From Pocillopora verrucosa (lineage: Eukaryota; Cnidaria; Anthozoa; Scleractinia; Pocilloporidae): 64,000 nt of DNA. Positions 23,091 through 35,900 of this stretch are shown one piece after another (the first letter of the stretch is position 1; each line of letters begins with the position of its first letter). The position numbers and the translations under genes were made by a program. The notes beneath the pieces are model-generated. The model was not told the origin of the DNA, made no database searches, and saw only the letters and a program-made list of their open reading frames with translations. The stretch is taken from positions 30,390,131-30,454,130 of the forward strand of contig NC_089315.1 in NCBI RefSeq assembly GCF_036669915.1, in the 5' to 3' direction.

Positions 23091-24101
23091 AAGCATAAAT
23101 GATTTCAGTTTTCTCCTCTACAGAAAACATGGGAGCATAGAAAAATTGTGAATAGACGAAAAAAGGTGGTTTTGCGCATTTCTCCCAGAGATCCCAGCCA
23201 TTAGAAGTGTGTACTTAAGTACCTTGATTCGTTGTCAGTCTGCATTGCAACATTTAATGTAAATACAGCTTTAAAACAAAGCAAATTTCCGTTAGATGAG
23301 CTGATTATCCAGGCAGTTTTGATAGTCTCCGAATGAGAAATTTTCTGGTTTCAAGCTGAAGCAGTTTATTGAGAGCACTACCCAGTTTTGGCGGGAAAAT
23401 GGCTTCGTCATCAATGCGCCCATCTAGTATCACAGCGTACCACCAAAAAGTTGTTTCGCGAACGCAAGAATTAGGTACTTTGTAAATTCGCGTAAATTAA
23501 GCTCATTTTTCACTTGCTCTTCTTCACATTTCGATTGTTTCTATATCTGTCGGTCAGACAACCTGCTTAAGTGTTCTACACGTGCTCCAAAAAACTGCAG
23601 ATAACTACTTCCGTGTATTCACGATTAGTTCAATTTCAGAGGCCGCTTATGAACTTTTTTAAAATGTAAATCATCAAAAATTTGACTGGTTATTCAACTT
23701 TGATTCGGTGATTGTCCACGTCAAAATAGCTTTTGAACTGTTCTGTAATCAGGGAAAGTGATGCCCACAAATATTATATTTTTCTTTAAGTAAGGTCTGT
23801 TTAGACAGTTATCTGCTCTATAAAGATAAGATGCAACATCTATGATTTGCGGAAGGAAAAATTTCGCGGCGTTCATGACCTAGGGGAAAACATGTCACGC
23901 TTGGAAGTCACGCTTTCTTTGCATTCGTTTTGGAAGACTCCTCTTAGAAAGCACTGTCACGCTATCTCAAAATTACCCAGATGCGAGACGCTCTAAAAAC
24001 ATGATTATATCAAACTTCATACTTTGTGAACCATTAATTTCTTGATTAAAAACTACTAATGTTGACTGCAAATATTATTAGATCTTATATTTCAATACAG
24101 G

Positions 24102-26279
24102 ATGCAGGTTTCATGTAACAATAGACCGTTGCACTCAGCGTCCTCAGTGGAAGTTTGGACAGAGTACGGTATTCAGGTTTTGAATAGAGTTTTCATCAGA
24201 GGAATACCAAATAGAGTAAGCTGATTTTACAGTCACAAATCCATTGACATTACTCAATTGCATAGATAAAGAATTTAATTAAAACTGTCAAATTACCAAA
24301 ATTATGTGAGTTTTCTTCTTAAAAGTCCTTCTCAACAGGTGGTCTTTTTTTCCATTAGTTCACTTCCTGAGCAAAATTATTCATTATTTCCCAAGTGGGC
24401 TGGGCATGGTACATCTGTAACCCACATTGGTGAGATAATTAAGTGCAAGGGAGGGGATGGAGAGGGCACAAGAGCTGTTTGGATCTCACCTCTTTTATTG
24501 CCCTCAGCAACAGTTCACAGACTATAGATTTGTTTATTAATCAACATTTTGAATTTTCTTTTAATTTCTGTCATAGATGACTGAGCTTCAACTTGAAATT
24601 CTCTTTGGTGGTATGGGTTTTGAGGTACAGAATGTGAGGATTGTTGAAGACCTCAGGAGTGGTGTAAATAAAGGGTAAATAAATCTTTACTTATACTGTT
24701 TTAACAATTCCCAGTACTTTCCCCAAAGACCTAACACCAGTATGTATGTTCTCCATACAGTTCTCTATACATTTCCTGAGGTGCTGACAAGGAGAATTTG
24801 TTTAACAATCAAGAGCTTCTCTAGTTGGTTATCATTTCCTCAATTCTTGTCACCTTGATGTTTGATCAAAAGTTAATATTGTAAAGAGAAATTAGATGCT
24901 AATCACTCTTAGCAGTCAAAGGAGTAAGGTTCCATTTTCTTTCATAGATATGGTTTTGTGACATTTCACACAGCAGAGGAAGCTCAACGAGTGAGAGACA
25001 TGGTAAGACTGAAAGTTATCTCCAACTGCATGTTATCTATGTGAATCTTTTAACTTGATGGTGCAATGCCTTAATGAGAGCCTCATAAGGGCATTTCCAG
25101 TCAAAAGAGACTCAATAATCATTAGGTTAACCTTTAACCCTTTCCCAGAAGTGATTGACATGTAAATTCTCCCTGTACCTGCATTCTCCAGCACATGATA
25201 ATGAGAATACTAAAGTTTATCAAGTTAAAATTGTCATCTTACTCCAATTCCAAATTCTCGTAACTAATTTTAAAGGAAATGTGAAGTGGTTAGAGAGGAG
25301 AATTTACAATCAGATCCTGGGAGTTGAAGGGTTAACACCCTATCATTAACATCCATATTCTCAATACTTTTCTTTAACATTTCCTATGATACTGAAAGGG
25401 AGAACTTGTTTGACCACAAGGAGCTTTCTAAGTTGGTGATCAATTCCTTTATTCTTGTGACCTTAACATTTGATTCAAGAGTGATACTGTAAGGAGAAAT
25501 TAAAAGTCAATCACTCTTTGGGGTTTAAGGGATAATGCACATTTGGTGAAATTATTTTATAGGGTTTAGTGCAATGGAAAGGAAAAACTCTTCAAATTGA
25601 TGTAGCAGTCAAAAGAAAGGTGAGGACCATGCATTGTTCACAGGGAACTAGGAAAATTAGCTGATCATCTGTGACACCCAACTCAAAATGACCGATCAGA
25701 ACTTAATTGAATTTAACTGTCATGAATGATCTGTGTTTGTATATTTAAAAGTAAGGGGAAAAACAGAGTTTAATCAGTTGCTTTTTTTTCCATTCAGCCA
25801 GTGATGCAGGCCCTTCAACAGAGATATGCTGTGACAGCAGGACAGCCATATGTTGTGCCACAGGGGACCCAGCCAGTTTACATCATGGCCATTCAAACAG
25901 ATACAGGGTGTTCAGTACCACTGGTCATGGATGGAGTTGTAAGCAGAAACAAGTTTTGTAATTCTTTGTTCTTAATGTTGTTTTACTGTGGTTATGGTTA
26001 TGCAGTCAGTAAGATGGAATTTCACATCACTGATTCCAATTTTTTAGGTTACTTTTCAGATACAATATTCCTTATTCATGTTAAACAAATTGAGGAAAAA
26101 TATATCAACATTTGTATGTATTCAAGTGTGAGAGCAAAGATATACCAAACAACAGAAATGAAAGAACCGCTTACTGGATTGAAATTTCTCAAGAATATTT
26201 GTTTTAAATGACAAAATTCCTCACCATAATTACTCCTTGATATTTTCCTTTTTTTTGTTTTGAGGTGTGGCAGCCATAG
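24102..26279 (+). CDS. boll: Boule/DAZ-like RNA-binding protein (159 residues)
   Basis: Germline translational regulator of the DAZ family, binding mRNA 3' UTRs through one RRM. Exons: 24102-24215, 24577-24674, 24948-25002, 25563-25619, 25798-25938, 26265-26279 (TAG); 480 nt, phases agree. The RRM spans about residues 31-118, with RNP2 RVFIRGIP and RNP1 KGYGFVTF. RNP1 is the form typical of boule. After the RRM, VMQALQQRYAVTAGQPYVVP is followed by QPVYIMAIQ and the end GVVWQP. The protein is much shorter than vertebrate BOLL (about 280 residues), with no obvious DAZ repeat. The last coding exon is only five codons including the stop and is the weakest part of the model; alternative 3' exons are possible. 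The start lies two bases after an acceptor, so the ATG could be internal to a longer N-terminus. AATAAA at 26396. Confidence 0.75.
24729..24928. repeat. TTAACCCTTT-type MITE, decayed copy in boule intron 2
   Basis: Shares ATTTCCTGAGGTGCTGACAA and GGAGAATTTGTTTAACAATC with the copies at 55309-55516 and 18985-19138, and ends GGAGAAATTAGATGC-like then GTCAAAGG. Both terminal repeats are partly decayed. Confidence 0.6.
25134..25335. repeat. TTAACCCTTT-type MITE in boule intron 3
   Basis: Starts TTAACCCTTTCCCAGAAGTG and ends GAGTTGAAGGGTTAA, giving inverted termini. The interior (ATGATAATGAGAATAC, CCAAATTCTCGTAAC) matches other copies. Followed directly by a second copy. Confidence 0.75.
25331..25535. 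repeat. TTAACCCTTT-type MITE, second copy abutting the first
   Basis: Starts GGTTAACACCCTATC and ends GGGTTTAAGGGATAA. The interior carries the GTGATACTGTAAGGAGAAAT phrase of the 55309 subfamily. It shares the TTAA at 25332-25335 with the previous element. Confidence 0.7.
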
Positions 26280-27444
26280 TTGAACCAGTGATTGGAGCAA
26301 TAGAAACAAGATGCAACAAGAAGTTTATCATAGATCGTAACATGTGCTGGAAAAAGATTCTGAGTTGTTGTGTTTTTAACGGTTAAATTAGGATCAATAA
26401 AATTTAGTGGCTAAATGAGGATCAACAAAATTTAATGGCTAAATTAGGATCAACAAAGTTAGAAGTTAAGATAGGAGGAAATTGCGACCATTATTAAAAT
26501 GTATTTAGTCAGTATTTCAGCTGCAAAGAATGTTGCAAAGTAATTGACTTGAAATATGAGGAATGTTTGGGAGATACTATGGATCAGCTAAGAGAACCTT
26601 TGTATCTAATGAGTAAGTAGTTGTAGCGAAGATGCAACTAGTGGATGTATTGTTTAGACTATGTAAGAAAGAAAAGTAATGATTTTATAGTTGAAATTAA
26701 ATGCTTCTTGCCTCAATGTATGACTGTTGTTTGTTGAGAAAAAGTGTAAAATTGATATAAAACAATAATAGCCAATATACAGTCTCATTTTAAAAATGAT
26801 GGATTCTCTAAGTGGAAGGAAGGTGAGGGCTGGAAGGGGGGGGTGAATTAATGATTGAATGGAGCTCAAGCCTTCATGTTAATATTATTAGTTAAGCTTG
26901 GACAGTGAAAACCAATTTGTCTTTAGTCATAAATAGAGTTATTTCCAATATTTTGAAATAACTTCACCCTATAACATCTGTCCATGACCTTATATTGTTA
27001 TCTGAAAATTCTTTTTCTGTCATTCATTCTCCTTGTTAAGGAAAAGGATAATGCTATATTATGCTTTGCTGAGTTTGGAATATTTTTCATTGACCCCATA
27101 GCTAAGAGAAACTTCAGTATCACTTCTCAAGAAAAATTCTCCAGCCAATTAACGATGGTATGATATATATATACATCAACTATATTTTTGAAATATTATC
27201 CTAGTACGATAAAAAGAAACTAACAAGATCAAGGAAAATATGTTGAATACTAGAACAGATCTTTTAGAAGTTATTAGTCTGTAGCCATCATCAAAGTCAC
27301 TATAAACGAGTTCCCTACAAGACAACAATGTTCCACAAGGGCTTCTGGAGTCACACCACTTGTACTGATATTAATACAAAGCTCAGGTCCAACTGCATCC
27401 CTGTTTGAAAATATATTCCAACTTCCTTGTAAAGATTTTTCAAT
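26280..27444. other. Convergent 3' region of boule and RPB11
   Basis: Contains boule's polyadenylation signal (26396-26401) and a 28-bp triplicated repeat. About 120 bp of minus-strand open frame at 27283-27402 lies beyond the RPB11 stop; it is 3' UTR, not an exon. No other gene is supported. Confidence 0.6.
26384..26462. repeat. 28-bp tandem repeat, nearly three units
   Basis: Units start at 26384, 26412 and 26440 with the sequence TAAATTAGGATCAATAAAAT or a close variant. The first unit supplies the AATAAA (26396-26401) I assign to boule; later units read AACAAA. Confidence 0.85.
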
Positions 27445-29663
27445 TCACTCTATGCCTTCTTGCTTATCTTTGACTGATGACTGTAAGTATGAGAGAGAAT
27501 ATAAAATTAAAACCGCTGCACCCTGGTGGAATTGAGAAGCTCATGTTGAGTTAACTTCTACAAGCCAAGTTAACATTAAGCTAAGTTTAAGCCATAGTTA
27601 GAGCAATCAGCTGCAAGAGATGAAGTATTAGGGCAAATCCAGGGGGACCATCCTACCAGACCTAAGGGTTGTTCTACTACTTGTCTGACACCAAAATTCT
27701 TGCAGTGGCTCTCACTCAAAATGACCACATTGAAGTTAATAGTCTTGCTCCAAATAAAAGATTCCAGAATCCATCCCTGAATTTTTTTGTAATAATTTAG
27801 ACACTTCTGTTATGGATGGAGATGTTTTGTTTGCTTGAATTCCACTGTTTGCAATCACCTTCTTAAAAACGAAGTTCTACCACAAATTGTTGCTTTTAGG
27901 CAATTGTTGATGGCTTTTTTCATAGATGTGATCCCTTTGCTGTTGAAAACCAACCAATCACAAAGGAATATATTGCTCCATAACAAGACATGTAACCAGT
28001 TGACCACAACTCTTGAAGAAGACTGCAGTATGCAGTCAACATGGGAAATGTCTTCTTCAATCTTGGATATCAAACACAACAGTACTTTGACTTTCAACTT
28101 GCACATTCTCTTTAACCCTTTAACTCCCATGAGTGACCAAGACAGAATTTCTCCTTACAATATCAATACAATATCAACCAGATAAGTGATGAGAATAACA
28201 GGGTGTCAAGTGACAAATGATACTTAGAAAATAGGAAAATAGGAATGACAGTGGCCAAAAATTGGAAATAAATAGGAATTCTCACCCCAAAATAGGAAAA
28301 AAATAGGAGGATTTCTTTGAGTTCTATCCTCTTAACACTCCCAACAGCAACTCTGTTCCACAACCCAATGCCTTAATATTTAACAGGCACCATGGCATAC
28401 ATCCAAAATGCATTGCCGTATAAACAAAAACAAGTGAATTAATCAATTTTATTGGCAATTTATTTCAAATATTTCAAAATGTTTCTGTTTACCCAGTAAA
28501 ACCCTAAAAAACTAGAAAAAACTAGGAATTTCATGAAAAAGTAGGAGAAAATAGGAGGCAGGCCAAAAAATAGGAAAAAATAGGAGCTTGGCACCCTGGA
28601 ATAAAGGAAAATATCAATTTGGGGATAATTAGTTGATCCAATACTAAATTCTCTGAAGTAACATTATAGGAATTGTATGATTGACAGTAAGGAGAATTAC
28701 AAATTTGGTCTGGGAGTTAAAGGGTCAAGGTAATTTGATAGAATTGACTATGTGAAGAAGATTGAAAACAAGGAAAATAACCTAACCTTGAATCTTTCTT
28801 CTAAAAGAGACACTTCACTGATAAGGTCTGTGATAGCATTGGTGAATGCTTCTTGAGGACTGTAGTCTGGCGTAGTTTGCACTCGAAGAACAAACTTATG
28901 CTCAAGGGGATGAGGAACTTTATATCCAGCAAATATTACCTGTGGATCTCGCAGCAGTTGCCTGTGAGTTGAAAATCGCAAATATGGTATTTCAAAATGA
29001 ATTCAAAGCCTTAAAGGTTGATAATGGTAGAACTACCACTCAAATATGATCTGAGCAACATCCTTAATTTTCAGATAGAAATATTTCATTTCAATAAAGG
29101 GGGCATAATTTAAGAGGCTTAGTAGCTTTGCATTTAAAGTAGAATGCCTTAAAAATACCTGCTAACCTTGAGTGGGATGGTTGTCAGCCAACCAGTAACA
29201 TACTAGCTATCCATATGTTTCTTTTATAGTGATACATGAATGCAATTTTTCTCTAATTGACACAAAATAGAACAACAAAGCTATGGTTGTGGCCAGCACA
29301 GGGTCTGTTGAGCAACAAATCAAACTGGCAAAAAATGTTTCTATATAATCTTATGAGCGATCTTAAATACTCGTCAGAAAAAACTCTTAATTGGCTGTCA
29401 AGTCCGTAGCGCTGTTTAACTCACGCTCGAAGAAGGTTTCCTAATGTGTGATCTTCTTTATTTACAACAAAGTGGGCAGCATTTGGAACTTTAGTGTCCT
29501 TAGTGATAGTTATCCTGAAAATTTAAAAAAATGCTTAATTAAAGATCAATCCTTTCTCTGTAACACTTTATTATTATCGTTCTATCTAGGAACACAGTGC
29601 ATACACTTACTTTTTATCTCCATCAAGCAATAGAAATGGTTCAAATGACTCCGGAGCATTCAT
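27445..29663 (-). CDS. polr2j: RNA polymerase II subunit RPB11 (117 residues)
   Basis: Subunit of RNA polymerase II that pairs with RPB3 in the assembly platform, like an alpha subunit half. Exons in transcript order: 29611-29663, 29425-29514, 28787-28961, 27445-27480; 354 nt including TGA. All splice sites are GT-AG and phases agree. The protein begins [18 protein letters not shown], has the conserved [20 protein letters not shown] and [13 protein letters not shown] blocks, then [20 protein letters not shown], and ends VKDKQEGIE. Length equals human POLR2J (117). The last exon is only 36 nt, easily missed by automatic annotation. It is divergent from CHAF1A (331 bp between start codons). Confidence 0.97.
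28112..28727. repeat. TTAACCCTTT-type MITE split by another element, RPB11 intron 3
   Basis: Left part 28112-28198 starts TTAACCCTTTAACTCCCATG. The right part, 28599-28727, ends GGGAGTTAAAGGGTCAA. Removing 28199-28598 plus one GAATAA restores continuity with the copy at 52276-52491 (GTGATGAGAATAAAGGAAAA). Confidence 0.8.
28199..28598. mobile_element. 400-bp non-autonomous DNA element nested in a MITE
   Basis: Termini CAGGGTGTCAAG and CTTGGCACCCTG are inverted repeats (one mismatch). The flanks GAATAA at 28193-28198 and 28599-28604 are a 6-bp target duplication. The interior is rich in AAATAGGAAAA motifs on the plus strand and has no coding capacity. The superfamily is unassigned: the CAGGG termini resemble several DNA transposons, but hAT elements would give 8 bp. 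Confidence 0.8.
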
Positions 29664-29852
29664 CGTTAGGGAATCAAGCTCTAATTTTGGACTAAAACAT
29701 TCAACGAATAGAAAAATGGCCTCTCGCATACAGCATGTTCTTCCTTTCCAAAGAATTTAGTACTTCATTTAATTCCGTTTATTTTTCTTCAATATACATA
29801 ATAGATCCAGACCCCATAGGTCAAAACAGTCCCAGAATGCATCTTAAAGCTA

Positions 29853-29862
29853 TTCCCGCCAA
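29853..29862. promoter_or_regulatory. E2F-like site in the RPB11/CHAF1A shared promoter
   Basis: TTCCCGCCAA matches the E2F/DP consensus, 133 bp upstream of the CHAF1A start codon and 190 bp from the RPB11 start. CHAF1A is an S-phase gene, so E2F control would make sense (inference). Confidence 0.5.
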
Positions 29863-29994
29863 TTTTGAAGAAACGCGCTTACCACACATTGCTGAGCTTC
29901 TAAGCGCGTACTGTTTCTTTTTCTTCTTTCTTCTTCAATTTTTTCTCTAAATGTTATTCTTGTCGTTAAAATTTTATTGTAGCTCATAAAAAAT

Positions 29995-32900
29995 ATGAGA
30001 AATCCGGGTGAAAGTCCAGAAGGACGCGTGCAGAGCGAGACTTCAAGCGAAGGTACGATTGTTCCGCCATCAAGTCCTATGCCCTCTATCAAATTTTCCA
30101 GGTCGGATCTTGTCATTTGTAATTTTATAGCTTACAGAAACGTTTGGTTTTATTTAAAGCATATGCTAAAGGTTCTGACAGAGACGAATGTGATAGTCCA
30201 CCATGTAAAAGACTGAAGCAAGGTCAGTTGCTACGAAATAAGAAAAAATGATAATAGTGTATATGTACGTATATACAAGAAACTCGAGCAAACTTGGGGC
30301 AGAAGGCATCTAGAAAACCCAATTTAGGATCACTATAATCTATTCGTTTCTCAGCCATTGTTCCCTCGTTAAATTTAAGGTTTCCTAACAATTGTTAAAG
30401 GTTCAATAATTTTGAAGCTGTTATTTTCACCTGGCAAGCTGAGTATTTAAAAGCAACTGGTGTTATCATTACGATGTGCCCTGTTTTGGCTCGATCAACT
30501 ATTTGTAGGATGGAACACTTATACATTACTTTCTTGTGTGCAAGGGAATGGTTGGTTTTACTGCAGTGTCACTGTAGTGATACTGCAGAACTTTGTAATA
30601 ATACTGTGGCCCATAATTAATGGCTACAATGATCTAGTGTGCAGATTGTGTTAGAATTGGACAATATTGTGCACACCTTAAAATGTGTTTGTGATGTTTG
30701 GAGCAATAATTCCACTGTGAAACTTGCAATTTTATTTGTGATATATTTTGTAACAAGGAAGACTCATTTGAGGGGTACCCCCATAATTTTTTTATTTCAG
30801 GAGTATTGTCCTTTCCAACAGTATCTTCATCTCTGTTGACCTCCGCTGGATCATTCAAGACTTCAGTTTCTGTCCAAAATGAGGCTGACAGCATTAGCAA
30901 CTGCCAAAACACACCATCTGAACCATGCAAGGAAAAAACTCAATCCAGTGGAGGTCTTGTCACTGGTGCTCCCTCTCCCCCTGATTTGAAGGAAAGTTTA
31001 GGAAAGCCACAGAATACCACAGATTTGTCAAAAATTTCCAAAAGTTTGGTTCTTGAAAACAAAGATGATAAATTAGTTGGGCAGAGAGATGCAAGCTCCA
31101 TTTCCTCACCAGAATCTACTTCCTCTTCTCGTGAAGATGAAGCAATGGTTATAGATCAGTCACCACCAGTCAAGGTAATAAACATCCAAAACCGACAATA
31201 GGCATAAAGAAATGCAGATCATGTATTAGTCCCTGTTGGTGCTTAGATACTCAAATTTCAGCTCCACTTCCTCAAAGAGACCCTATATACATATATTACA
31301 CTGTTTTGCTACAGGTAAAGACTGGGATCTTCAGACAAAAAACAAAAAAAGGTCTGATATCTGCCCTAACTAGTTCAAGGAAATCTCTAAAGATTGAAGT
31401 GAAGTTGATTGTGACCTTGGTGTTAAAAATTATGTGAAATCCTCGTACTACAGTGGTGTATATACCACCACTTTTTCAACTTTGTTCCTGTTATCAGAGA
31501 TCTTGCTGCATGTACAAGAAAAGGAGACCATGATTATTTTGATCTGATTTTTCCCAATGATATTCATTTGAAATTGATTAGTTTCTTTCTTTTTGTATAG
31601 GGAAATAGAAAGAGCCCAACCTTAAAGAGTGCTGAAAAGTTGAAGAGGAAGGAGGAACGGGTATAGTAATGACTTTTATGGTATTTGAGCGTTGAGCTAT
31701 GGTAGTGCTTTCAGTAATAATTATGATTTATTAACATGTAGACCAATTTGGTGTGAACATCTTTGGTATTGAGACAGGTTCGGAAAAATAGATATTTGTT
31801 CTTTAAAATTTAAATTGCAAAGAGGAGAATGGGAAATTGAATAATAGTTTTTTTATGAGATTTCCTTTTTAATTTCAGGAGAAAGAAAGACAAGAGAAGC
31901 AAAGATTAAAAGAGGAGAAACTAAAAGAAAAACAAGAGGCAAAGGCAGCCAAAGAAAAGGAAAGATCAGAAGCCAAAAGGAAGCGTGACCTTGAAAAACA
32001 GGAAAAGCAAGCTGAAAGGGAGAGAAGAGAGAAAGAGCGAATAGAGAGGAAGGAGAAGGAAGAAAAGGAACGCTTGGAAAAGAAGGGAAAGAGAGAAGAG
32101 GAAAGAAGGAAACGAGAAGAAGAAAATAAGTAAGTTTAAAAAGGGTACAAACAAAGGAAAATTATACATGCACTGGTATTCTTTTCATTGCATGTGTTGT
32201 ATGGCTATTATGCAACCTTTGTAAGAGAAAAATCCAGTTTGTGAAAGGTGATCAATTCGTCAAGCTTGGACCTTACTAAAATTAAAGTGAGGATGAGAGG
32301 ATCCTAGTAGTTGGGTGATGAGAAGTATTCTGTATGCTTTTAATGACACTAGCAACTTCTCTTGAAACAAAGCATTCTGATTTGAAAAGGCTGTTCATTT
32401 TGTTGTTTATTTTACTTCTGTTTGGTTGATTTCAGTGCAAAGTTAGAAGAAAAGAGGAAGCGAGAAGAAGAGAAGAGAAATCAAGAAGAAGAACAGGTAC
32501 AGCTTACAAGTAGTAATGCTGTTGAGATAGCTTAGTAGATTCCAAGGAAAGCATAGGTTAGCTTTTGGTACTTTATAGATTGTATCTGCAACTGTTATGG
32601 ACAAACATTACGATTTACTCTGTAGCATTCATTAGCTATGCTACCATTTTCTTTGTTGTGTACTGTCTTTCTTTGGTAAGGTTTGTCTTGTTAATAATTG
32701 CTTCAATTGTTTCTCTTTGTTAGACAAGAAAAAGACTGAAGAGTAAAGAAAATTTTGTAAGCTGGTTCACCAAGACATCTGCCCCCAAGGTACCAAATTG
32801 AAAATATTTTTTTATCAAACACAGATCTTCTGAATAAATGTACTACTGCTGACTAATCTAACTTACCTTATATCTCCAATGTATTATGTTGGTCCAATTG

Positions 32901-35900
32901 GTGGGACATCACATGAACTGTTTAAAACACCTTTATTAGCACTAGGAATTATAAATTTAAAAAGGTCCCATGGTTTCTTCTTTTACTGTTTGGTTTTAGA
33001 TTGGCTGCTACTGAAAAAATATCAGACTGTGGGAGAGTTTAAACATAAAAGATTGTTTTTTATGTTACCAGCATTCTGTGTTTTGGTTGTATGGTGTATT
33101 AAGCTCAAGCATTATCAATTCCCTGCCAGTTCCATTGTACTAATGAAATTCTTATGTTTGGTTTCAGGCTTCATCAGACAGTGGTAGTAGATTTAAACCA
33201 TTTCAGCTGAAAGCGGGAATGACCATTGCTCCAACAACACGTAAACACTTGTCACTTGAAACGAAAAAAGTCTTAGATGAGGAACTTAAACTACAGGTAT
33301 GTATCTCAAGCTAATAACAAAATATCAAAAAACATCCAGTAGTGTTGAGTGTAGCAATCAAACAGTTTTAAGAACATGTATACTACTTTGTCGTAGTGCT
33401 ACAGAACAATAAAACTAGTGAATAGAGGATCATTCATTGATTCATATTCTAATATACTTTGAATTTGAAAAATAATTCTGCAGTAGTGTAGGTTCTTGAG
33501 ATAGACTCTTTGAATATAACCAGTTCTGACAAATTCCAGACAAACAAGTTCTCAAATATCCATGAAGTTCTGGAGTCTGATTAAACTTGCCTTTCAGTGT
33601 GTCTGTGCATTACATATATTTTAAAATAAACTTACCTTTGACCTTGTAGGAAGACCACAGGTCCTATCTGAGAGATCTAGAGGCTAGAAAACCAATTCTC
33701 AAATACAGGAAGAGAAAACTGTCTACCATTGAGGAACAGAATGAATGTGATACTGATGAAAAGACATCTGATGGACCTTTAGCAATTGATGAAAACAGCA
33801 ACTCAAGTGTTGAAATTGTTGAGGAAAAGAAGGACATTTCTTCCTTTGTTGGCCTGAGATGCAAACTATTACAGTTCCACACAGACTACAGGCCAGCATA
33901 CTTTGGTACATATAGAAAGAAAAGCTACCACATCTCTCCAAGGAACCCATTCAAAAAAGACTTGGTATAGTAAACCGAAACTATTATTTAATTACTAACA
34001 ATTAACTATTAAAATTTATGTAATGTCACAGAGATGCTCCTTTCATCTGGAATTCAAACCAAAGAGATTATTGCTGTCAGTCAATCAATCAATTAATTGA
34101 TCTACTATCATTTTTCTGTTTAAAAGATTAGCATTTAGGCTTCACCTTCTGTTACACTTGCATCTCAAAACAAACCATTTAGTAAACTTGTGGATAGATA
34201 ATCAACAATCTCCCATATTCTCCAGGACTTGTTGGATTATGAGGTTGACAGTGATGATGAATGGGAAGAGGAGGAACCAGGTGAAAGTCTCTCACACAGT
34301 GAGGTAATGATTATGCTCCAAGACAAATACAACTGCAGACTTAGAAGTCCTTGAAAAATAAATTGATAGTGATGGAAAACTCCACCATAATAAGCTACTA
34401 CTTTATTCTAGGCTTATCTGCCATCTTTATTATCCAGGGCTTTATCCACTGGTACTTTGATCAACATGGCCACAGTTTTCATTCTGTTTATGCTGAAACT
34501 GGTCAGGGATGTGGGCCGATTACATTCTGATGAGGCATCCTTTTTTTATCATGATCAGTTAAGTCAATTTTAATTTTCAGGGAGAGGATGATGGTGATGG
34601 TGATGATGACAATGGAGATGATGATGGATTCTTTGTTCCTCATGGTTACTTATCAGATGATGAAGGAGTTGAGGATGGAGATGATGATGAATGTGATGTG
34701 AATGAAGAAAAGAAGGTATTAGACTTACTGCTGCCAGTTGTAATTACATATTTCTACACAACAACAAAAATAAACCTGGGGGTTTTGCAGTATTAATATT
34801 ATTTTTTCCTCACAGGGAGAGAATCCTGAAAATAAAAGAGATCAACAGCTTGCAAAGGCCAAGGCATGGGAAGCTGCAATGAAAAGAAAGTGCAAGCCAA
34901 TGAAGCCAATATCACTGGGATGCCTGTGGCTTGAGGAAGCTGAAGTAAGTGTGGTGCTCAAGCAGTTTGCTGCATGCTTACTTGTTGATGGACCCATAAA
35001 CATTGAAAGCCTGTCTACAAACAGTAAGAGTGCTGATTTCTCTGTGGACACACCAAGTAGTGGAAACACCAGTGGAGCTCTCTATGTACCGGATAAAGGT
35101 AATATTCAAAAGTTTGCTAATACATAAGAATAAATGGAGTAAGAAACCCTCAACTGTGAAGCTGGAATGCTTGAAGAGTTGCTTTGAACATAAGATCCAA
35201 GCTCAAGCTGATGAAACACAAAATATAAAACTCACTATTTATGAACTTGCAATTGGTGACTGCGCAAGAAATTGCCTTTTTCTCAGAACGGTGGCTTGGG
35301 AGTGGGGGTGAAGCCTTGGATGTTGCTCTGACCTTAGTAATTATTCTCTCCTTTATTTCCAGCAATGCCTGACCTAATAAAGTTGGTTCATGGAAACACA
35401 GCAGGTCTCAGCAAGTTGATGATGAAGTTCAGAAAGCATTGGACTTCAAAGTGGCTAGGTAGAGATGTCACAGATGAAGAAGTTGATGAAAAAAGTCCAA
35501 TTTCCAAAAGACAACTTGAGAAGAAAATTCAGAATATTGCTTCTAAGGAAAGAAGAAATGATAGGCCTCGCTGGTACGTCCACAGTCACATTCTGGAAGC
35601 CTATGGCATAGAGAACTTGTTGGTTGATGGATGTACTGGTTCAGATGCATCTTCAGATACTCCTAAGTCTTCTGCGACTTTGCAGGCAAATACTCCCAGT
35701 ATCATTCAATTTGCTGCTAGGGGTGCAAGTCCTGAAAAGCAAAATAACACTCCTAAGATTCAACCAGCAAGTTTATCATGTACTTCAACTTCAAATTCAC
35801 CCATGGAGATTGACAACAAGGGCTTAACAGGTTTTGGTGGCATTTTAGGTTCTAACGTGGTAGATTTACACTCGCAAGTAGATGGTGAACCCAAAAGCAA

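Larger units (their letters stand above)
21923..24101. other. Tropomyosin 2 to boule intergenic region
   Basis: Tropomyosin 2 3' UTR with its AATAAA at 22084-22089, then AT-rich sequence without coding potential. A TATA-like block and a possible untranslated first exon of the boule gene lie at 22988-23090. No other feature seen. Confidence 0.5.

Noticed and set aside
27283..27402. Apparent extra minus-strand exon (DAVGPELCINISTSGVTPEA) after RPB11
   Set aside because: The true last RPB11 exon (VKDKQEGIE, stop at 27445-27447) lies upstream of it on the same strand, so this is 3' UTR with a chance open frame.
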